Shown here: positions 58,716 to 64,000 of the stretch, one piece after another
How positions within the stretch are numbered: the stretch's first letter is position 1
Layout: every line of letters starts with the position of its first letter
From: Okapia johnstoni
Taxonomy: Eukaryota > Chordata > Mammalia > Artiodactyla > Giraffidae
Assembly: GCA_024291935.2 (NCBI GenBank)
Contig: CM044311.1
Coordinates: 21,909,001-21,973,000, forward strand
Direction of reading: 5' to 3'
DNA: 64,000 bases
The notes under the pieces: generated by a model
What the model was told of the DNA's origin: nothing
Seen by the model: only the letters and a program-made list of their open reading frames with translations
Database searches by the model: none
Program-made: the position numbers and the translations under genes

Positions 58716-59190
58716 GGGGTTAGATCTGGTAGACAGATGGACCGAGGCTTGTAAAATTGTACAGGAGGCAGTGACAAAAACCATCCCAAATAAAGAGAAG
58801 TACAATAAGACAAAGTGGTTTTTGAGGAGGCCTTACAAATAGCTGACAAAGCTTACAAAGCTTACAAAGCTTACAAAGATCTAACAAAAGGGGTTAGATC
58901 TGGTAGACAGATGGACCGAGGCTTGTAAAATTGTACAGGAGGCAGTGACAAAAACCATCCCAAATAAAGAGAAGTACAATAAGACAAAGTGGTTTTTGAG
59001 GAGGCCTTACAAATAGCTGACAAAGCTTACAAAGCTTACAAAGCTTACAAAGATCTAACAAAAGGGGTTAGATCTGGTAGACAGATGGACTGAGGCTTGT
59101 AAAATTGTACAGGAGGCAGTGACAAAAACCATCCCAAATAAAGAGAAGTACAATAAGACAAAGTGGTTTTTGAGGAGGCCTTACAAATAG
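58716..59190 (+). repeat. 174-bp tandem repeat, 2.7 copies
   Basis: Copies at 58716-58889, 58890-59063 and 59064-~59190 (partial). Units 1 and 2 look identical; unit 3 differs by one base (gactgagg for gaccgagg) over its shared length. Each full unit ends with a smaller array of acaaagctt, three units plus a part. The repeat lies in the BovB linker region. Confidence 0.96.
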
Positions 59191-59785
59191 CTGAGAAAAG
59201 AAGAGAAATGAAAGGAAAAGGTGAAAGGGAAAAATATATCCAACTGAATGCAGAGTTTCAGAAAATAGCAAGGAGAGATAAGAAAGCCTTCTTAAGTGAA
59301 CATTGCTAAGATATAGAGGCAAATATTAGAATAAGAAAGACTAGAGATCACTTCAAGAAAATTGGAGATATCAAGGGACCATTTCATTTAAGGATGGACA
59401 TGATAAAGGACAGAAACTTTATGGACTCAAAAGAAGAAGACATTAAGAGGAGGTAGCAAGAATACACAAAATAAATACACAGGAAAGGACTTAATACCCA
59501 GGGTAACCATGATGTTGTGTCTCTCACTTAGAGCCAAACATTCTGGAGTGTGAAGTCAAGTGGGACTTAGGAAGTATTACTATTAATACAAAGAAAGCTA
59601 GTGGAGGTGATTGAGTTCCAACAGAGCTAATTAAAATCCTAAAAGATGATGCTGTGAATGTGCTGCACGCAATATGTCAGTAAATTTGGATAACTCAGCA
59701 GTGGCCACAGGACTGGAAAAGTTCAGTTTTCATTTCAATCACAAAGAAAGGCAATGCTGAAGAATGCTCAAACTACAGTACAGTT

Positions 59786-59983
59786 GTGTTCATTTCACTT
59801 GCTAGCAAGGTTATGCTCAAAATCCTTCAAGCTAGTCTTCAACAGTGTGTGAACCAAGGACTTCTAGATATACAGACTGGATTTAGAAAAGGCAGAGGAA
59901 CCAGAGATCAAATTGCCAAAATTTCTTTAATCTTACTGAAAGCAAGGGAATTCCAGAAAAAACATCAACTTCTCTTTCATTGA
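59786..59983 (+). pseudogene. BovB RT N-terminal remnant
   Basis: A 65-residue frame with ASKVMLKILQASLQQCVNQG and TGFRKGRGTRDQIAKI, RT fingers motifs. It loses frame before motif A. Confidence 0.88.
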
Positions 59984-60472
59984 CCACCCTAAAGCCTTTG
60001 ACTATGTGAATCACAACAAACTGTGAAATATTCTTAAACAGATGGGAATACCAGACCACCTTACCTGTCTCCTGAGAAACCTGTATGTGCGTCAAGAAGC
60101 AAAAGTTACAACCTGACATGGAGCAATGGACTGTTCAAAACTGAGAAAGAAGTACATCAATGCAAGGAGATCAAACCATTCAATACTAAAGGAAATCAAC
60201 TCTGAATATTCATTGAAAGGACTGATACTGATCGCCAATATTTTGGCCACCTGATGCGATGACTAACTCATTGGAAAAGACTCTGATGCTGAGAAAGATT
60301 GAAGTCAAAAGGAGAAGGAGGTGGCAGAGGATGAGATGGTTAGATAGCATCACTGACTCAATGGACATGAGTTTTAGCAAACTCAGGGAGATAGTGAAGG
60401 ACAGGGAAGACTGTGGCGTCCATGCAATCCTTGGCATCACAAAGAGTCAGATACAATTTAGCCACTGAAAAA

Positions 60473-61374
60473 CAACAGTGAAAAGATGCTTCAAAAAGAA
60501 GTAAATATAAAGTATAGATGTCATTAATAATATTAGCATAAGCAGAATCCAAATAACAAGACATGAACTACAGCAAATAGGGTAAGTTTATAATATTGAA
60601 TAGTTCAAAAGTGAATAAAGCTACAACTCCTAACTCTTGACCACTTGAGTAAGTATACATGATATATGAAAGTGAAGCTTATTTGAAACACCAGGAAAAA
60701 CAAAAGGAAAAATGTCTTCTCTTTCTCACTCTTTTGGATGAAGAACTGAAGGCAGAATTAAGGTATGTGAAATATTAATGAGAGTTTTCTTTTGAGTATA
60801 AAATATTAGTTAACATATTTTTAAAAGTTCCTAAGATAGGCATCATTGCACATTTTATAACAGTGTGTCATGTTTGTCTAATAGCTGTGTGAAATCAATG
60901 ATATATAATTGAAGTTTTAAAATTGATAAATAACAAATTTAGTAAACATTTTTAATACTTGGGAAACTGATTTGACTACTATGACAAGGAAAATTATATA
61001 TGGCTGAAATTAAATGGAAGTTTATTATTTCCTCATATAATATTTTGAGCATAAAACATCTTGGGCTGATAAGATGTTGCCATGATATTAAGGGACCTGA
61101 CTCAGTCTATTTGATTGTTCCACTTCTCCTAAAATACAGTTTTCTTTTTGATTGAGATGGTTTTTCTTTTTCTCAATCATTTCATATAGACTTTAAAGAC
61201 AGTGAGAAATATTGAAAAGGGAGAAATATATATCCACAAAGTTCTAAAAATAAATTTTATTAGAAAATTTTGATTTATATTTTTAAAATGTGTATTGACT
61301 TAATTGAGGGGCATGAAGAACATTTTCATATCAAAATAAAACAGTTTCAAAAGCACCTACTCATTTTTTTTAAG
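60473..61374. other. Unassigned AT-rich stretch
   Basis: No gene or named repeat in 0.9 kb. Confidence 0.45.
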
Positions 61375-62740
61375 ATATATCTGTTGGTCATCTGTCTATA
61401 CTCGCTTTGGAGAAATGTCTATTCAAGTCCTTAGCTCATTTTTAAAAATCAGATAATTAGGGGGATTTTTTTTTTGTAATTTTAAGAGTTCCTTCTTATA
61501 TATTTTAAAGATTAATCTCTTATATTATATCTCAAATATTTTCTCTTTTTTTGTGGTTTTCCCATTCATTCTGTTGACTGTATCCTTTGTTGTGCCGAAA
61601 CTTTTTAGTTTGATGTAGCCCCATGTGTATTTTTGCTTCTGTTGCCTGAGATTTTGGTTATATCCATAAAACTTATATGTCACTAATCATCAGGGAAATA
61701 CAAATCAAAACCACAATATGATATCACCTCTCACCAATCAGAATGACTATTATTTTTTAAGTATATTTTTAATTGGAGGATAATTGCTTTACAATGTTGT
61801 ATTGGTTTCTGCTGTAAAACAGCATGAATCAACTATAAGTAAACATATATCACTTCCCTCGTGAGCCTCCCTCCCACCCTCTCATCCTGCCCCTCTAGGT
61901 CATCACACAGCATCTAGTTGAGCTCCATCTGCTATACAGCAGCTTCCCACTAGCTAGCTATTTCACACACGGCAGTGTATATATGTCAGTGCTACTCACT
62001 CAATTTATCCCACTCTCTCCTTCCCTGTTGTATCAAATTCATTCTCTGTGTCTGAATCTCTATTCCTGCCCTGCAAATAGGTTATTATTAGAAAAACAAA
62101 AGGCAGATTTTGGCAAGATTGGAACACTTACGTACTGTTGAAGAGAATACAAAATTATCCAACTTCAATGGATAACAGTGTAGAGGTGAATTAAAAAATT
62201 AGTAATAGAACTTCCATATGATCCAGCAGTACCTCTTTCAGGTTTTATTCAGAAGAACTGAAATTAAGATCTCAAAGAGATATTAGCATTCCCATATTAA
62301 TTGTAGCAGTAGTCATAGTAGCTAAGATGTAGAAACAATGTCTATTGACACATTAATGAATAAAGAAAATGTGGTATATAAAAGTGTATATATTGGAATA
62401 ATATTTACCCCTAAAAGAAGGAAATTATATCATATGAAACACCATGAATTAACTCTGAGGACAATATGCTAAGTGAAATAAGCTAGTCACAGAAAGACAG
62501 ATACTGCATAATCTCACTTATATGAGGCACCTAATAGTTGAATTCTCAGAATCTAACAGTTGAATCAATAGGCTAATCAAAATCTAATAAAAAAAGTTTC
62601 ATTTAAGCAAGATGAATAAATGCTAGAGATTGATTGTACAATAGCATACCTATAGCCAACAATATTGCATTGCACAATTAAAATTTTCATAAAAGTTAGA
62701 TCTCATAAGTATTCTTACCAAAATAAAATAATCTTTTTAA
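61375..62740 (+). mobile_element. Old L1 with inverted 5' part, sense 3' part
   Basis: Positions 61375-61676 are L1 read backwards (ggagaaatgtctattcaagt, gttgactgtatcctttgttg, tttgatgtagccccatgtgt). Positions 61678-62740 are L1 read forwards, starting cactaatcatcagggaaata and running through gatccagcagtacctctttc and aatatgctaagtgaaataag. The two meet at almost the same consensus point, the mark of a 5' inversion. A younger L1 piece interrupts the sense part at 61755-62082. Confidence 0.85.
61755..62082 (-). mobile_element. Ruminant L1 3'UTR, antisense, nested in older L1
   Basis: ttggaggataattgctttac, tcctgcccctctaggtcatc, agcagcttcccactagctag and ctattcctgccctgcaaata mark the late ruminant L1 3'UTR. 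The 7-bp direct repeat tattatt (61748-61754 and 62083-62089) and continuity of the outer L1 support insertion. Confidence 0.85.
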
Positions 62741-63142
62741 AGAAACATCTATTCAGCATGACAGAAACGGAATTTTCTTTGAATTCTTATAAATGCTCAC
62801 AAGCTCCCATTTTCTTCTTGTGATGGGAAAAATAACATTGCTCTGAGTGGTAATTCAAATATTTATCATTTAAAATAATAACTCTTAAGTAAATATTGAT
62901 TTGTATTCCTCATCTTAGAATATTGGAGCCAAATGTGAATTTGTCAGATGTTAAGGAGGTAAAGTCATCCATACTTTTTTTCTGAAATGTCCACTGGTCT
63001 CTTGATAGTGGACCATACAAAACATATTCATATTTTTTGCCATAAAATCTGTGACAATTCATGTGAAATCAAATCAGTAATGACTTGTGATCATTTCATT
63101 GTTATCAAATTATACCAAAGGCTATTAGCTTATTGAAACTGT
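62741..63142. other. Unassigned AT-rich stretch
   Basis: Nothing recognised. Confidence 0.4.
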
Positions 63143-63606
63143 TGTTGTTCAGTCAGTCAGTTGTGCCCATCTGTTTGCAACTCCATTAACTGCAGCATGC
63201 CAGGATTCTCCAACTCATGTCCATTGAGTCGGTGATGCCATACAATATCTCATTCTCTGTTGCCCGCTTTTCCTCCTGCCCTCAATCTTTCCTGGCATCA
63301 GGCTCTTTTCCAATGAGTCAACTTTTCCATATCTTGTGGTCAAAGTAATATACTACTTCAGCGTCAGCATCAGTCCTTCCAATGAATATTCAGGGTTGAT
63401 TTCCTTTAGGATTAATTGGTTTGATCTCCTTGCTGTGAAAGGGACTCTCACAAGTCTTCTCTAGCACCACTGTTCAAAATCGTCAGTTGTTTGGTGCTCA
63501 GCCTTCCTTATGGTCCAACTGTCACATCTATACATGACTACTGGAAAAACCAACCACAGCTTCGACTATATGGACCTTTGTCGACAAAGTGATGTCTCTG
63601 CTTTAA
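63143..63606 (-). mobile_element. Old BovB LINE, 5'-truncated, antisense
   Basis: An old-type 3' end (ttgttgttcagtcagtcagt) and the matching C-terminal region to tcgacaaagtgatgtctctg. A deletion of about 40 bp lies near 63203. No usable frame. Confidence 0.94.
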
Positions 63607-64000
63607 GAAACAGTAGGCACAGAATTGTGAACCTGAACCAAGTCTATTATTTTTTTCTCCAGCATTTCCTTTCCTTTTATTTTCTGTTGCATTAATCTAA
63701 ATTCCCGGGAAACTTGCAGCCATTTCAGCTTTGAGGGGACAACTGACATATCTCCATATTGTTTACCCTAATTTGGGCTTTGCTACAAATAATTTTCATC
63801 CTAACTGTATAAGAGCTGTTTGATATATCAAGGAAAATAAATTGGGAAGTACTTGCAACCCCAGCTACTTGCTAGTTAATCACCAAATGGTCAGAAATTA
63901 CCCTCACTGTTTTATGCATGACCACAAATATTTTTATAGACCAGTGATTTTTTTAGGTTAGCTGTTTAACATAAACTAAACATTCTATAAGTGATAGTAA
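63607..64000. other. Unassigned stretch
   Basis: Nothing recognised to the end of the window. Confidence 0.4.

Larger units (their letters stand above)
57535..60472 (+). mobile_element. Old near-full-span BovB LINE with tandem repeat and deletion
   Basis: Runs from the 5'UTR-like part (gtgtaactcagtgaagctat; left limit approximate) to the 3' end (caaagagtcagatacaattt). Stops and frameshifts are dense. It holds a 174-bp tandem repeat at 58716-59190. After agtacatcaa at 60160 about 580 bp are missing relative to the copy at 38970, which removes RT motifs B and C. Older than the 38970 copy by its divergence. Confidence 0.95.

Noticed and set aside
58716..59190. CRISPR-like repeat array
   Set aside because: Units are contiguous 174-bp tandem copies with no unique spacers, and the genome is mammalian.

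Overview
The window is nuclear DNA of a ruminant: an AT-rich stretch with no recognisable host gene, built largely from retrotransposons. The diagnosis rests on three families seen together many times: the RTE-clade LINE BovB, the tRNA-derived SINE Bov-tA, and the SINE Bov-A2 with its (TGC)n end. Late L1 3' ends of ruminant type and a class II endogenous retrovirus LTR agree. The sequence does not tell cattle, bison, sheep, goat or deer apart. Every long reading frame I could assign is BovB coding sequence or its antisense shadow.

Layout. 1-15 kb: an old DNA-transposon layer (a mariner-like MITE, a Tigger-like element), L1 3' ends, six Bov-tA copies and two 5'-truncated BovB copies. 15.5-16.7 kb: a solo LTR with matching flanking repeats and a four-fold 22-bp U3 repeat. 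17-27 kb: more SINEs, one Bov-A2, a (TA)n microsatellite, and two long antisense BovB copies. 28-38 kb: BovB in both orientations, L1 and SINE copies, a MER5A-like remnant, an internally deleted BovB and a MaLR-like LTR. 39-42.2 kb: the most complete BovB, with an open endonuclease domain and a frameshifted reverse transcriptase. 42-48 kb: mostly unassigned AT-rich DNA. 48.5-56 kb: a dense cluster with one BovB inserted in opposite orientation inside another and a SINE with an inverted 5' part. 57.5-60.5 kb: an old, near-full-span BovB that carries a young 174-bp tandem repeat and a 0.6-kb internal deletion. 61.4-62.7 kb: a 5'-inverted L1 with a younger L1 inside it. The window ends in another old BovB fragment.

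How the parts relate. BovB encodes an APE-type endonuclease and a reverse transcriptase. It is the known source of machinery for Bov-A and Bov-tA SINEs, which carry a BovB-derived 3' end. At least ten insertions still show target-site duplications, so single events can be read. By hand tally BovB covers roughly 30 percent of the window; this is an estimate, not a computed figure. No BovB copy here could make a full protein, because each is truncated, frameshifted or stopped.

I found no undescribed biological system. The best leads are structural: the 174-bp tandem array inside an old BovB, the short internally deleted BovB with intact flanking repeats, the 5'-inverted SINE, the opposite-strand nested BovB pair, the solo LTR with its repeated U3 unit, and a CpG codon in BovB that has decayed repeatedly.
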